43,873 nucleotides of DNA from a virus: IMG/VR virus record IMGVR_UViG_3300046809_000438, positions 1 to 43,873 of that record. One strand, written 5' to 3'. Under the pieces are notes generated by a model, which was given only the letters and a program-made list of their open reading frames with translations, did no database searches and had not been told where the DNA came from. Positions 29,672-39,712 of this stretch are shown piece by piece. Both the position numbers and the translations under genes were made by a program. The first letter of the stretch is position 1, and each line of letters opens with the position of its first letter.

Positions 29672-31691
29672 TTTTCAGATCCAGATTAGTGCGGTCGACA
29701 AGGCGTCAGCGGTTTTTCGCAAGGTCAACAGTGCCGTCAACCAGCTGACCCGGCCGTTTGAACAGGTCGGCCAGTCCTTTAAAAGCCTGGGCAAGGAATT
29801 GGGCTTTCAGCGCCTGGGCAAGAACCTCAGCCAAATCGGCCGCGAAGCCAAGGGCGCGGCCTCGGGCGTGGCCTCGATTGTCGCGCCGATGGCGGCGGTG
29901 ACCGGGATCGGTTCGGTGGCCGGGATTATTGCCCTGGCCGATGGCTGGGCTCGGCTCGGCCGCTCGACGGCCAACACCGCCGGCACCATCGGGGTTAATG
30001 CCGACGAGCTGCAAAAGTTCCAGGGCGCGGCCAAGCTGGCGGGTCTGTCGTCCGAGGACATGGCCAGCAGCCTGCAAGGGCTGTCGAGCACCATGGAAAA
30101 CGCCCAGTTCGGCCGGGATAACCAGGCGCTGATGCTGTTCAACAGCTTGACCGGGGGCATGAAGCGCACGGCGTCCGGGGCGTTGGACGTGACCGGTGAG
30201 TTCAAGGCCATGGCCAGCGCGATTGCCAAGCTGGACACCCCGCAAAAGCAAATGCTCGCCGCGCAAAAGTTCGGCATGCAAGCGTTGTTGCCGTTGATCC
30301 GCCAAGGCCCGGGGGCGTTTGAGGCGCTGCAAGACCGCGCCGAGGCGCTGGGCCTGGTGATGTCGGGGTCGGCACTCAAGGCCGCGACGGATTTTGCCAA
30401 CAGTTTGGACAATCTGCACGGCGCCGGTACCGGGCTGAAAAACTCGATTGTCGAGCAGATCACCCCGGCGATTAAGCCGCTGGTCGATGGCCTGGCCAAT
30501 TGGATCGTGCAAAACCGCGCGCTGATCGCGCAGGACGTCGGCGCCTGGGCCAAGGACTTCGCCACCTGGGTTAACTCGGTGGATTGGAAGGGGGTCGGCA
30601 GCGGCATTCACGACTTTGTCAAAGGCATTGGCAACGTGGTGCATCACCTGGGCGGCTGGAAGGGCGCCGCGATTGCGGTCGCGGTGGTGATGAATGCCGC
30701 GCTGATCGGTGGCATCGTCAGTCTGGGCGTGACCTTGCTCCGGGGCGGTGCGGGGATTTTGGCCTTTATCGGCCTGTTGAAACGCTGGAAGTTTGCCGCC
30801 CGAAGCGCGGGCGCCGCGCAGCTGGAGGCGAATGCAGCCGGAGAGGCCGGTGGCGCGCTGGGGGGCTGGCTGTTGAGGGCCGGCGTGGTGGGGTCTGCTC
30901 TGGCCTTGAAAGGGGATAAATCCGAAGACACCCGCGACGCGGAAAACCTGCAAAACGCCGGCATGGCCGGGGATCGCGGCGCCGCTGAAAAGCTGGCCCG
31001 CCAGCAGCTAACCCATTGGTGGCACACACCGACGGACAAGGAGGTCGGCGAGCGCGCCGATGATATCGCCAGCGGCAAGCAGGCCGGCTACAGCCCGGAA
31101 CTGATGGCCAGGCTGCACCCGGCGCAAGCCACGGCAGAAAAGCAGCTGACCGGGCTAGAACAGCAATATCACTTGCCGGCCGGTCTGCTGGACAAGGTGT
31201 GGAAACAGGAGTCGTCGCGCGGGGCCAACCTGTTGTCGCCGAAAGGTGCCAAGGGCCACTTTGGCTTTATGGACCCCACGGCCCAGCAGTACGGCGTGAC
31301 GGATCCGAACAACTTCGCGCAATCGGCGGATGGCGCCGCGCGGATGTACCGTGACCTGTTGAAGGCCAACGGCGGCGACCTGGATAAAGCCCTGGCGGCC
31401 TACAACTGGGGCCAAGGCAACCTGGATAAAAAGGGCCTGGAAAACGCGCCGAAGGAAACCCGCAACTATATCCGCGAGGTCGAGGCGGGTATGCGCGACG
31501 AGCAGGCGCCGGCAACGGAGCAGGCAGCCCCGCAAGGGCCGATCAGCAGCGCCAAAAACGAGCCGCAACGGCATGCCTTCGACGTGACCTTTAGCGGTCT
31601 GCCGGCGGGGGTTACCGCGAAAACGCGTTCCATCACGGGGGCTGACGTGAGTACAAAAATCGGCCATTCGGCCATTGGGGGTGTCGTGTGA
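29661..31691 (+). CDS. Tape measure protein with lytic transglycosylase domain
   Basis: 676 residues. Long helical N-terminus (NFQIQISAVDKASAVFRKVN), a hydrophobic region near residues 335-370 (AIAVAVVMNAALIGGIVSLG) that may insert in the host membrane, and a C-terminal SLT domain: YHLPAGLLDKVWKQESSRGA with catalytic E517, GHFGFMDPTAQQYGV, ALAAYNWGQGNLDK. Sets tail length and opens peptidoglycan during entry. Confidence 0.95.
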   Translation: MANNFQIQISAVDKASAVFRKVNSAVNQLTRPFEQVGQSFKSLGKELGFQRLGKNLSQIGREAKGAASGVASIVAPMAAVTGIGSVAGIIALADGWARLGRSTANTAGTIGVNADELQKFQGAAKLAGLSSEDMASSLQGLSSTMENAQFGRDNQALMLFNSLTGGMKRTASGALDVTGEFKAMASAIAKLDTPQKQMLAAQKFGMQALLPLIRQGPGAFEALQDRAEALGLVMSGSALKAATDFANSLDNLHGAGTGLKNSIVEQITPAIKPLVDGLANWIVQNRALIAQDVGAWAKDFATWVNSVDWKGVGSGIHDFVKGIGNVVHHLGGWKGAAIAVAVVMNAALIGGIVSLGVTLLRGGAGILAFIGLLKRWKFAARSAGAAQLEANAAGEAGGALGGWLLRAGVVGSALALKGDKSEDTRDAENLQNAGMAGDRGAAEKLARQQLTHWWHTPTDKEVGERADDIASGKQAGYSPELMARLHPAQATAEKQLTGLEQQYHLPAGLLDKVWKQESSRGANLLSPKGAKGHFGFMDPTAQQYGVTDPNNFAQSADGAARMYRDLLKANGGDLDKALAAYNWGQGNLDKKGLENAPKETRNYIREVEAGMRDEQAPATEQAAPQGPISSAKNEPQRHAFDVTFSGLPAGVTAKTRSITGADVSTKIGHSAIGGVV

Positions 31692-33118
31692 CGAGCTGGG
31701 TTAAGCGGTTAAACCCCGCCTCGTTTCGCGGGGTGCGCTTCGGGGTGCTGGGCAGCGAAGGGCGATTCGGTCGACGGATCGCCGAGCACGAATACCCCAA
31801 TCGGGATAAGCCCTATATCGAGGACATGGGGCGCTCGACCCGGCGTATCAGCCAGGTCGGCTTTCTGGTCGAGGACAGCCTGGTCTATGGTGGCGGCGAC
31901 GTCATTCAGCAGTTGGAACGGATGATCGGGGCGGCGGAAAAGGCCGGCCCCGGGATTCTGATTCACCCCACGCTCGGCCAGCTGACGGTGTCGATTCCTG
32001 ACGGCGGTCTGTCGGTGACTGAACGCTGGGATGAGGGCCGTTATTTCGAGCTGCATTTTTATTTTATCGAGTCGGGGGACCGGGTATTCCCGGCGGCCCA
32101 GGTCGCCACCAAAACCCTGCTGGATTCGCTGGTCGACAAATTGGGCAGCGCGGCGCTGAGTGACTTTGTGCGCTCGGTAGAGGCCACCATCGGCTCGGTA
32201 TTCTCCGCGATCAAAACCGTCGAGGGCGTGGTCAGCGACACGCTCGACACTGTTGAATCGGTGATCAGTGTCGGCCAGTCCGCCGTCAATGCGGTGATCG
32301 ATACGGTCGCGGGGTTTCAGCAGATGGCCGGGCGGGTGTCCCACGATGTCAGCAGTATCAGCAGTCTGGGCAGTCTGCTCACTGGCGACTGGGGGCGCTA
32401 TACCTCGGGCGCCACCACCCAGGCGTTTCAGGACAGCCCGTCGTCGTCCGACACCTCGGCGGCGATGTCGACGCTGATCACGGCCGGCTGTGCGCAGCGG
32501 GCGGCGGTGACCACGGCCTCGGCGGCACTGGCGGCAGCGGCGGCGGGGTTGAATGCCAACACCGTGCCGGCCTTCGTCGCGGCGGTTAATGCCCTGGTCG
32601 CGGCGGTGGTCGCCGGGATCGCCAGTCCGGCCGATCAGATCCGTTTGCTGTCGGCCATGGCCAGCTACACCCCCAGCGGTTACAGCAGCACGTCGCCGAT
32701 GGGCCAGGCTCAGACCGTCGCGCAGTTTGTGACGGCCGCGTTAGTGCGCCGGGCCACGCTGGCCGCCGTGGCCTCGGCGGCCTCGGTGTATGTGCCGAGT
32801 TCTTACGACGACACCCTGGCGGTGCGCACGGCAGTGGTGGAGTTGATCGACGCGGAATTGTTGATCGCCGGCGACATGGCCGACGACGCCACCTATGCCG
32901 CCTTGAACAGCTTGCGCCAGGCGGTGGTGCTCGATCTGGACACGCGCGGCGCCAGTCTGGCCACGCTGCAGACGTTCACCCTCAACGCCAACCTGCCGTC
33001 GCTGGTGTTGGCCAATCGGCTGTATCAGGACCCCAGCCGCTCGGATGAACTGATCGGCGAGGCTGACCCCATTCACCCGGCGTTCATGCCGTCGAGTTTT
33101 CGTGCGCTGGCCCGTTAG
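31688..33118 (+). CDS. DNA circularisation protein (Mu gpN-like)
   Basis: 476 residues. N-terminal SWVKRLNPASFRGVRFGVLG, YPNRDKPYIEDMGRSTRRIS, LIHPTLGQLTVSIPDGGLSV match PF07157 (DNA_circ_N). In Mu this protein sits in the baseplate/tail. Ala-rich C-terminal half. ATGA-type overlap with the tape measure. Confidence 0.9.
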   Translation: MTSWVKRLNPASFRGVRFGVLGSEGRFGRRIAEHEYPNRDKPYIEDMGRSTRRISQVGFLVEDSLVYGGGDVIQQLERMIGAAEKAGPGILIHPTLGQLTVSIPDGGLSVTERWDEGRYFELHFYFIESGDRVFPAAQVATKTLLDSLVDKLGSAALSDFVRSVEATIGSVFSAIKTVEGVVSDTLDTVESVISVGQSAVNAVIDTVAGFQQMAGRVSHDVSSISSLGSLLTGDWGRYTSGATTQAFQDSPSSSDTSAAMSTLITAGCAQRAAVTTASAALAAAAAGLNANTVPAFVAAVNALVAAVVAGIASPADQIRLLSAMASYTPSGYSSTSPMGQAQTVAQFVTAALVRRATLAAVASAASVYVPSSYDDTLAVRTAVVELIDAELLIAGDMADDATYAALNSLRQAVVLDLDTRGASLATLQTFTLNANLPSLVLANRLYQDPSRSDELIGEADPIHPAFMPSSFRALAR

Positions 33119-33136
33119 CGCCGTCTGAGAGTTCCC

Positions 33137-34216
33137 ATGTTTAACGATGATGTTTCGATCACCGCCGGCGGCCAGGTGCTGAGCGGCTGGACCGACGTGC
33201 GCATCACGCGCGGCGTCGAGCGGCTGCCGAGTGACTTTTGCGTGAGCATGACGGACGCGACCCCGGGCACGCTGCAAGCCATGCAGGTGAGGAAGGGCGA
33301 CCCCTTTCAACTGAAAATCGGCAATGACCTGGTGATTACCGGCTATGTCGACAAGGTGGTGCCGGGGATGTCCGCGCGCTCGCACTCGATCCGCCTGGCT
33401 GGGCGCTCCAAATGTTCGGACCTGGTCGACTGCGCGGCCGAGTGGCCGGGCGGCCAAATCAGCGGCGCTAACGCGCTGGTGATCGCGCAGAAACTCGCCT
33501 CGGTGTACGGGGTGAATGGGGAAGGCATCCCGGTGGCGACCTCGATCACCGACTTGCCGATCATCCCGCAATTCAACCTGATGCTAGGCGAAAGCGCGTT
33601 CGAGATCATCGAGCGGATCTGTCGTTATTCGGCGGCGCTGGTCTATGACCTGCCCGACGGCAGTCTGTTCCTCACTCAGGTCAGCACGAAACCGGCGGCC
33701 AGTAGCCTGATCGAGGGGCAGAACGTAGAAACCGCCTGGATCGAGGATTCGGCCGATGGGATCTTTTCGGAGTACGACGCCTATTTGCAGTCGATGCAAG
33801 ACCTCGACGATCTGGGCGGCGGCACCGGTAACCTGCAATACACCGCCTATGACAAGAACTGCCGGCGGCACCGAAAAATGGTGCTGATTGCCGAGGCGGC
33901 CGGGGGCGGCCTGGCGATCTTGCGCCGTCGGACGCTGTGGGAGGCCGCGCGGCGCGCGGGCCGGTCGCAGGTGGTGCGGGTGCAGGTCGATTCCTGGCGC
34001 GATGGCGCGGGGGTGCTCTGGACCCCGAACACCCTGGTGTCGGTCGAGCTGCCGACCTTAAAACTGGAGTCGGCCACCTTGCTGCTGGGGGAGGTGACCT
34101 TTCAGCTCGATGACCGCGGCGGCCATGTCGCCGAACTGCTGCTGATGGACCCGGCGGCGTTTACCCCTCAACCGGTGTTGCTCCAGCCGCTGCTGGCCGA
34201 GTTCGCCCATGGATAA
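33137..34216 (+). CDS. Baseplate hub protein (Mu gp44/P-like)
   Basis: 359 residues. [63 protein letters not shown] are the Mu gpP / T4 gp27-like hub pattern. Binds the spike made by the next gene. Starts after an 18-base gap. Confidence 0.9.
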   Translation: MFNDDVSITAGGQVLSGWTDVRITRGVERLPSDFCVSMTDATPGTLQAMQVRKGDPFQLKIGNDLVITGYVDKVVPGMSARSHSIRLAGRSKCSDLVDCAAEWPGGQISGANALVIAQKLASVYGVNGEGIPVATSITDLPIIPQFNLMLGESAFEIIERICRYSAALVYDLPDGSLFLTQVSTKPAASSLIEGQNVETAWIEDSADGIFSEYDAYLQSMQDLDDLGGGTGNLQYTAYDKNCRRHRKMVLIAEAAGGGLAILRRRTLWEAARRAGRSQVVRVQVDSWRDGAGVLWTPNTLVSVELPTLKLESATLLLGEVTFQLDDRGGHVAELLLMDPAAFTPQPVLLQPLLAEFAHG

Positions 34217-34778
34217 CGCCGGCGCGATTTCCCGCCTGTGGCGGCGGGTGCAACTGTTCGTCACGCGCGGGCGGATCACCCTCAGCAATGACGCCGGCAA
34301 CGTGCAGCTGCTCCAGGTGCGTCTCGGCGCTCAGGAGCTGCGCGATTCCACCCCGCGCCTGGGCGAGTTCGGTCACGCCTCGCGCCCGCCGGCGGGCTCG
34401 GACGTGGTCGTGCTGTTCGTTGCCGGCGACCGCTCTAACGGCGTGGTGGTCGCCAGCGGGCACCAGGCCAGCCGTCCGCGCAACCTGCTGGAAGGCGAAA
34501 GCCAGCTGTATGACCTGTGGGGCCGGTCGGTTTACCTGACCCAAGACGGCGGCATTGTGGTCGAGGCCCTGGGCACGCCGGTGACGGTCAACAACGCCAC
34601 CACGGTGACGGTCAACGCCTCGGCAAAAGTGCAGTTCAACACCCCGGTGCTGGAGGTTTCCGGCCCCGGTGGCGTCGGTGGGGTGGTTAAGGTCGGCGCC
34701 GGCGCGACCGGTTCGTTTACCACGCCGCTCGGGCAGACCGTCATGGTGCAAGACGGAATCATTACCAACATTTTTTGA
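34209..34778 (+). CDS. Baseplate spike protein (Mu gp45-like)
   Basis: 189 residues, overlapping the hub gene by 8 bases. [40 protein letters not shown] and [20 protein letters not shown] form the OB part; the Val/Thr/Asn-rich C-terminus ([20 protein letters not shown]) forms the beta-helix spike. PF06890 type. Pierces the outer membrane. Confidence 0.95.
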   Translation: MDNAGAISRLWRRVQLFVTRGRITLSNDAGNVQLLQVRLGAQELRDSTPRLGEFGHASRPPAGSDVVVLFVAGDRSNGVVVASGHQASRPRNLLEGESQLYDLWGRSVYLTQDGGIVVEALGTPVTVNNATTVTVNASAKVQFNTPVLEVSGPGGVGGVVKVGAGATGSFTTPLGQTVMVQDGIITNIF

Positions 34779-34785
34779 GGCGCTT

Positions 34786-35187
34786 ATGAATCCCCAAGGC
34801 TCGCAACCCGTTAATGCCGGCTACTTCCAGTCGCTGACCGACCAGGTCAATGGCTCTGTGAGTTGTGCGGATCTACAGGCGATGACCACTGAGGCGTATG
34901 CCTCGATCAACGCCATGATCAAGGGGATCGAGGACCAGTTGGCGCTGTTGGCGCCGCTCCTGGATCTGCTGACGGCGCCGTCGGCCAACCTGGCCGCCAT
35001 CGTCACCTGGATCACCTCGTTTATTCAGAGCTTTCTGACCCCCAGCACCAAGCCGTATTTCACCTATACCGCCCAGCTGACGGAAGTGGTGACGCAGATG
35101 ACGGCGCTGTCGAGCGCCATCGCGGCGAAGGCGGCGAGCTTTGAGCAGTGCGCGGTGGCGATTCCGCCGGTCGTGACGGCGCCATGA
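34786..35187 (+). CDS. Hypothetical baseplate-region protein
   Basis: 133 residues, ATG 34786 (MNPQGSQPVNAGYFQSLTDQ). Mainly helical with a hydrophobic middle (LLAPLLDLLTAPSANLAAIV). It lies between the gp45-like and gp46-like genes, where Mu has no gene. No family recognised; likely a virion or assembly protein by position. Confidence 0.7.
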   Translation: MNPQGSQPVNAGYFQSLTDQVNGSVSCADLQAMTTEAYASINAMIKGIEDQLALLAPLLDLLTAPSANLAAIVTWITSFIQSFLTPSTKPYFTYTAQLTEVVTQMTALSSAIAAKAASFEQCAVAIPPVVTAP

Positions 35188-35627
35188 GTGATATCAAAAC
35201 GGTATGGGTGGCCAGCACCGGTCAGGGTGACTGGCAGATCATCGCCGGCGCCCTGGCCAGCGGCGACGACCTGGAAACGTCGGTGTATATCAGCCTGTTT
35301 TCAGATCGCCAGGCCGATGCCGACGACGAGACCCCCGACGGCTCGACGGATCGCCGGGGCTGGTGGGGCGATGAGGATCAGCCGGTGAAACTAGGGTCGC
35401 GCTTGTGGCTGCTGTCGCGCTCCCGGCTTGACGACGACGCGGCCAAAATGGCGGTGATCTACGGCAAGGAGGCCTTGCAATGGCTGCTCGATGACAAGGT
35501 GGCGCAGGCCGTGACTGTCACGGCGACGATCCAGGGGCCTAAACAGCTCGATGTGGCCGTGACCGTCACGCGCAGCACCGGGACCAGTAGTTACCAGTTC
35601 GCCTGGGCCTGGGATCAGCTGGCCTGA
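35184..35627 (+). CDS. Baseplate protein (Mu gp46-like)
   Basis: 147 residues. ETSVYISLFSDRQADADDET, DRRGWWGDE, KLGSRLWLLSRSRLDDDAAK match PF07409 (GP46), the gp25-like wedge part of Mu-type baseplates. Confidence 0.95.
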   Translation: MSDIKTVWVASTGQGDWQIIAGALASGDDLETSVYISLFSDRQADADDETPDGSTDRRGWWGDEDQPVKLGSRLWLLSRSRLDDDAAKMAVIYGKEALQWLLDDKVAQAVTVTATIQGPKQLDVAVTVTRSTGTSSYQFAWAWDQLA

Positions 35628-35644
35628 CTCAACCCGTTTTTATG

Positions 35645-35668
35645 ACCGCCCGCGTGGCGGTTTTTTTT
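35645..35668 (+). terminator. Terminator between gp46-like and gp47-like genes
   Basis: ACCGCC (35645-35650) with GGCGGT (35656-35661) and eight T, followed by CGCCTGGAG, the same junction layout as at 13969 and 24683. Confidence 0.9.
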
Positions 35669-35685
35669 CGCCTGGAGTTTCCCTC

Positions 35686-36816
35686 ATGCCCTACCCACGT
35701 CCGCCGCTGTCGGTCCTGCGCTCGCAGGTATCGACCGACATTTCGGAGGGCCTCAAGACCGTCGACGGTCTGTTGCGGTTTTCCAATCTGGGGATTCTCG
35801 GGACCAGCGTCGCCGGTCTGGCGCACCAGCACTATGGCTTTCTGGCATGGATCGCCAAGCAGGCCAGCCCCTGGACCGCCACGGATGAATACCTCGACGC
35901 CTGGGCCGCGCTGAAAAACGTCTTTCGCGACCCGGCGCTGGTGGCCAGCTTGCAAGCGTCCTGGCTGGGCACACCCGGGGCGCTGTTGCCCCAGGGCACC
36001 GAGGTGGTAATCGGCAACGGGGTCTACTACACCACGGCGGCGGATGCGCTGGCCGATGGGGCGGGGCATGTGTCGGTGACGGTGGTCGCCCGGCTCGCCG
36101 GCGCGGCGGGGAATGCCGAGGTCGGCAGCCTGGTGACGCTGACCAGCGCGGTCGACGGCATTCAGTCGAGCGGCGCGGTAACGGCCAGCGTGGCCATCGG
36201 CACCGACGTCGAGAAAAACGAGCCATTGCGCACGCGGATGCTGGCCGCCTATCAGGCCCCCGCACGCGGCGGCACGGCGCTCGACTACAAGTCCTGGGCC
36301 ATGAACTGCCCGGGCGTGACGCGGGCCTGGGTGCAGCCGATGGGGGCCGGGCCGGGCACGGTCGTGGTCTACGTGATGTTTGACCTGGTCAACAGCGCGA
36401 ACAACGGTTTCCCTGTTGGCACGAATGGTCTGTCCTCGCTGGATAACCGGGCGATCCCGGCCACCACCGCCGCCGGTAATCAGCTGGTGGTGGCCAACAT
36501 GCTGTTTGCCAGCCAGCCGGTGACGCCGTTGGTGTACACCTGCGCACCGGCGCCCAACCCGATCCCCTTCACCATCACCGGTCTGCTCGGCGCGTCGGCT
36601 GCGCTCAAGGCGGCGGTGGCCGATGCGATTGCCCAGGTGATGATCGATGAGGGCGATCCGGCGCCCGTGGCCGGCTCGGTCGTCGAGCTGGACAGCCTCA
36701 ACGCGGCGATCAGCGCCGTACCGGGCACCGCCGGGTTTGTGATCACCAGTCCGGTGGCGAACATCGCCAACGTGCTGGGCCAGTTGCCGACGGTGGGGGC
36801 CATCACCTATGGCTAA
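35686..36816 (+). CDS. Baseplate J-like protein (Mu gp47-like)
   Basis: 376 residues with CTGGAG upstream. RPPLSVLRSQVSTDISEGLK, GLAHQHYGFLAWIAKQASPW, ARGGTALDYKSWAMNCPGVT RAWV and a C-terminal domain match PF04865. Forms the baseplate wedge with gp46- and gp48-like proteins. Overlaps the next gene by 8 bases. Confidence 0.95.
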   Translation: MPYPRPPLSVLRSQVSTDISEGLKTVDGLLRFSNLGILGTSVAGLAHQHYGFLAWIAKQASPWTATDEYLDAWAALKNVFRDPALVASLQASWLGTPGALLPQGTEVVIGNGVYYTTAADALADGAGHVSVTVVARLAGAAGNAEVGSLVTLTSAVDGIQSSGAVTASVAIGTDVEKNEPLRTRMLAAYQAPARGGTALDYKSWAMNCPGVTRAWVQPMGAGPGTVVVYVMFDLVNSANNGFPVGTNGLSSLDNRAIPATTAAGNQLVVANMLFASQPVTPLVYTCAPAPNPIPFTITGLLGASAALKAAVADAIAQVMIDEGDPAPVAGSVVELDSLNAAISAVPGTAGFVITSPVANIANVLGQLPTVGAITYG

Positions 36817-37405
36817 GCCGGTGTTTACCGATGCGGACTACGCCCAGGCGCTGAGCAATTTGCTGCCCCCGGGCAAAGCCTGGAACCGTGACCCCGACAG
36901 CGTACAAGCCCAGGCGGTGAGCTGTTATGCGCCGACCTTCCGGCGCAACAGCGACGACGCCCTGGCGCTGCTGATCGATGCCTTCCCCGCGACCGCCGTC
37001 AACCTGCTGCCCGAGTGGGAGGCCACCCTCGGCCTGCCCGATCCCTGCGCCGGCGTCTCGCCGACCTTGCAGGGGCGCCGCGCGCAGGTGGTGGCGCGTT
37101 TTTCCGCCCATGGCGGCCAGTCCGTCAGTGACTTCCAGACCTACGCGGCGGGCTTGGGTTACAGCGTCACGGTCAAGCAGTTCGCCCCATTCCGCATGGG
37201 GCAAAGCGTCTGCGGCTCGGCGCTGGGCGGTCTCGATTGGTTTTACACCTGGGCGATTGAAGCCCAAGGCAACCCGGTCACGCCCTTTTCCCTGGGCCGC
37301 TCGACCGTGGGCGAGCCCCTGGCCAGTTGGGGCAACGCGGTCCTGGAGTGCGAACTCCGGGCGATTGCCCCCGCGCACAGCATTTTGCAATTCCACTATT
37401 CCTAA
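36809..37405 (+). CDS. DUF2313 tail protein (Mu gp48-like)
   Basis: 198 residues. DADYAQALSNLLPPGKAWNR, FPATAVNLLPEWEATLGLPD, LQGRRAQVVARFSAHGGQSV match DUF2313 (YmfQ-like), the last wedge protein connecting the baseplate with fibres. Confidence 0.95.
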   Translation: MAKPVFTDADYAQALSNLLPPGKAWNRDPDSVQAQAVSCYAPTFRRNSDDALALLIDAFPATAVNLLPEWEATLGLPDPCAGVSPTLQGRRAQVVARFSAHGGQSVSDFQTYAAGLGYSVTVKQFAPFRMGQSVCGSALGGLDWFYTWAIEAQGNPVTPFSLGRSTVGEPLASWGNAVLECELRAIAPAHSILQFHYS

Positions 37406-37422
37406 CGAATCCCAGGGGTTCT

Positions 37423-39138
37423 ATGTATCAGATTGATAACGGCACCGCTGCGTCTGTTCAGCCGGCCAGTACCGCCTTTGGCTCGGCGGGCTTTTTTACC
37501 GATGGCAATCCGGCCGCCGGCCAGGCGGCCACGGTGTTGCCCGCCGAGTTTATGAACTCGCTGATGCTGGAAAATCTCAATGTCTTGAGTGCGGCCGGGA
37601 TTGCGCCGTCCAAAAACACGTTTAACCAGTTGGCGCTGGCGATCAAGACCATTATCCAGGGCGGCGCGACCACCTACGCGGCGGATACGGGCGTGGCCAA
37701 TGCCTATGTGCTGGCCCTGACCCCAGCGATCACGGCCTACACCGGCACCACCAAGGTGCGCGGCCTGGTCGCGCACACCAATACCGGCGCCTGCACCCTG
37801 GATGCCGGCGGCGGCCCCAAGGCCTTGGTCGGTCTGGCGCATGCGGCGCTGCAAGGCGGGGAAATGTTCGCCGGCGGCTATTTCGAGGCGCAGTACAACG
37901 TCGCCCTGGGCAAGTTTATTTTGCTCTGGTGTACCGGTGCCGCCGAGCAAGTGGCCAACGCCACGCAAAGCCAGCACGCGCTGACGCTCGGCCAGGCGCA
38001 GTCGGGCGCGTCCACCTATGCCGTCGATACCGGCGTGGCCAATGCTTATGTGCTGGCCCTGACCCCGGCAGTCACGGCCTACAACAGCCCGCTTAAGGTG
38101 CGCGGCCAGGTGAGCACCACCAACACCGGCGCCAGTACGTTGGATGCCGGCGCCGGGGCCAAGGCCTTGGTCGGCCTGGCGCATGCGGCGCTGCAAGGTG
38201 GCGAGATGGTCGCCGGCGGCTATTTCGAAGCCGAGTACAACGTGACGCTGGGCAAGTTTATCTTGCTGTTCTGCACCGGCGCGCCGGAGCAGGTCGGCCT
38301 AGCCACCCAGCCCCTGCACGCGGTGCAGCTGGGGCAGATCGCCGGCCTGGTGACCGGCAACGTCACCAACATCAGCGCCGACACCTCGCTGACCGCCGCG
38401 CAGAAGGGCCTGGTCATTATTGACGCGACGTCTGGGAACCGTGCAGTCAACCTGCCGGCGACCTCTGGCGGCATCATGGATTTCATCGTCCGGCGCTTGG
38501 ATAACACCGCCAACACGTTGGCGGTGAGTGCCGTCGGTACTGACAAAATCAAGTTCCACACCCACTTGAATGCGGCCGGCTATTCGTTCTTGTACCTGAT
38601 GGGTGCGGGCGATTACTGGCACTTGCGCAGCGATGGCGCGGGCAACTGGTGGCCGGTCAGTCGCTACGACAACACGCCGCTGGGGCGGCCGGTCCTGGAT
38701 ACCACCACCGTGTTTAACCCCGGCGGTAATGGGGCCTTAAATGGTTCGATCCTGACGCGGGCCCTCTGGCCTTGGTTGTGGGACCACGCGCAGCAGTCGG
38801 GGATGCTGACCACGGAAGCCGCGCGCACCGGCATGGAAGGCGGCTGGACCTCGGGCGACGGGTCGACCACGTTCCGCTGTCCCGATGCGCGCGGTACGTT
38901 CTGGCGGCCGCTGGATGAATCGCACGGGGTTGACCCGAGTCGTGTGGGGGGTAGCTCGCAGGCCAGCATGCTCGGCTCTCACGCCCACGGCTACGGCGTC
39001 GGGGTCAACGTGGCGGCGGGTAGCGGCAACACGGTGATTCAAGGCGGTATTACCCCTATCGCCACAACGGCGAACTTCGGCGGCACTGAAACGCGCCCAA
39101 TCAACATTGCCTATCCGGGCCGAATCAAATTGATCTGA
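37423..39138 (+). CDS. Tail fibre protein
   Basis: 571 residues, ATG 37423 with AGGGG. The N-terminus attaches to the baseplate. Residues 84-311 are two copies of a 114-residue unit (see repeat). The C-terminal third resembles a phage collar/receptor tip: FRCPDARGTFWRP, GSHAHGYGVGV and TETRPINIAYPGRIKL, with the H-x-H pair seen in metal-binding fibre tips. It should decide host range, with the Tfa-type protein as chaperone. Confidence 0.9.
   Translation: MYQIDNGTAASVQPASTAFGSAGFFTDGNPAAGQAATVLPAEFMNSLMLENLNVLSAAGIAPSKNTFNQLALAIKTIIQGGATTYAADTGVANAYVLALTPAITAYTGTTKVRGLVAHTNTGACTLDAGGGPKALVGLAHAALQGGEMFAGGYFEAQYNVALGKFILLWCTGAAEQVANATQSQHALTLGQAQSGASTYAVDTGVANAYVLALTPAVTAYNSPLKVRGQVSTTNTGASTLDAGAGAKALVGLAHAALQGGEMVAGGYFEAEYNVTLGKFILLFCTGAPEQVGLATQPLHAVQLGQIAGLVTGNVTNISADTSLTAAQKGLVIIDATSGNRAVNLPATSGGIMDFIVRRLDNTANTLAVSAVGTDKIKFHTHLNAAGYSFLYLMGAGDYWHLRSDGAGNWWPVSRYDNTPLGRPVLDTTTVFNPGGNGALNGSILTRALWPWLWDHAQQSGMLTTEAARTGMEGGWTSGDGSTTFRCPDARGTFWRPLDESHGVDPSRVGGSSQASMLGSHAHGYGVGVNVAAGSGNTVIQGGITPIATTANFGGTETRPINIAYPGRIKLI
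37672..38355 (+). repeat. Two 342-bp units in the tail fibre gene
   Basis: Residues 84-197 and 198-311 of the fibre repeat: DTGVANAYVLALTPA, KVRG, TNTGA-TLDAG, KALVGLAHAALQGGEM, AGGYFEA-YNV-LGKFILL in both. Protein identity is high, and DNA stretches are nearly identical in places, so the duplication is fairly recent or kept alike by recombination. Confidence 0.9.
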
Positions 39139-39146
39139 GGTGTTTT

Positions 39147-39674
39147 ATGTTCATTTACTTGTTTGATGCGCTGGGTATTTTAGCGGGTCCGGTGTCGCTG
39201 CCTGAGGTCCCGGGGCTTGGCGTTCAGGTGCCGGGTAATGCCGTCGAGCTGGACGAGCCGTTGCCGGCGCCGGATCCGGGCCAGGCCTGGGCCCTGGTCA
39301 ACGCGGAGCCGGTGCAGCTCGCCGATCATCGCGGCCTGGTCTACAGCACGGACACCGGCGCCGCGCTGGAGTGGGGCGAGCTGGGCGAACTCCCCAGCGG
39401 CTATACGGCGCTGCCGTGCCCGGGCGCGCATTACGTCTGGAGTGGCGGCGCGTGGGTGCTGGATGCGGCGGCGGCCGCCCTGGCCCAGCGCGATCAGTTG
39501 CTGGTGGCGGCCAACCAGGCCACCGCCGGCATGGCGAACGCCTACATTGCCGGGCTGCTGGATGATGCGGACACGGCCACGTTCAAGGCGTTCGCGGCCT
39601 ACCAGCTGGCACTGAACAAGATCGAGCAGCAGCCTGGTTACCCGGCCACCATTGCGTGGCCGCCCGCGCCATAA
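39147..39674 (+). CDS. Tail fibre assembly protein (Tfa-like)
   Basis: 175 residues. GNAVELDEPLPAPDPGQAWA, WSGGAWVLDAAAAALAQRDQ and the C-terminal QLALNKIEQQPGYPATIAWP are Tfa (PF02413) landmarks. Chaperone for the fibre tip. Last gene of the late operon. Confidence 0.9.
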   Translation: MFIYLFDALGILAGPVSLPEVPGLGVQVPGNAVELDEPLPAPDPGQAWALVNAEPVQLADHRGLVYSTDTGAALEWGELGELPSGYTALPCPGAHYVWSGGAWVLDAAAAALAQRDQLLVAANQATAGMANAYIAGLLDDADTATFKAFAAYQLALNKIEQQPGYPATIAWPPAP

Positions 39675-39712
39675 TCGAGCCTGAGTCGCTGATGTTCGGC
39701 CAGGTCGACCTG

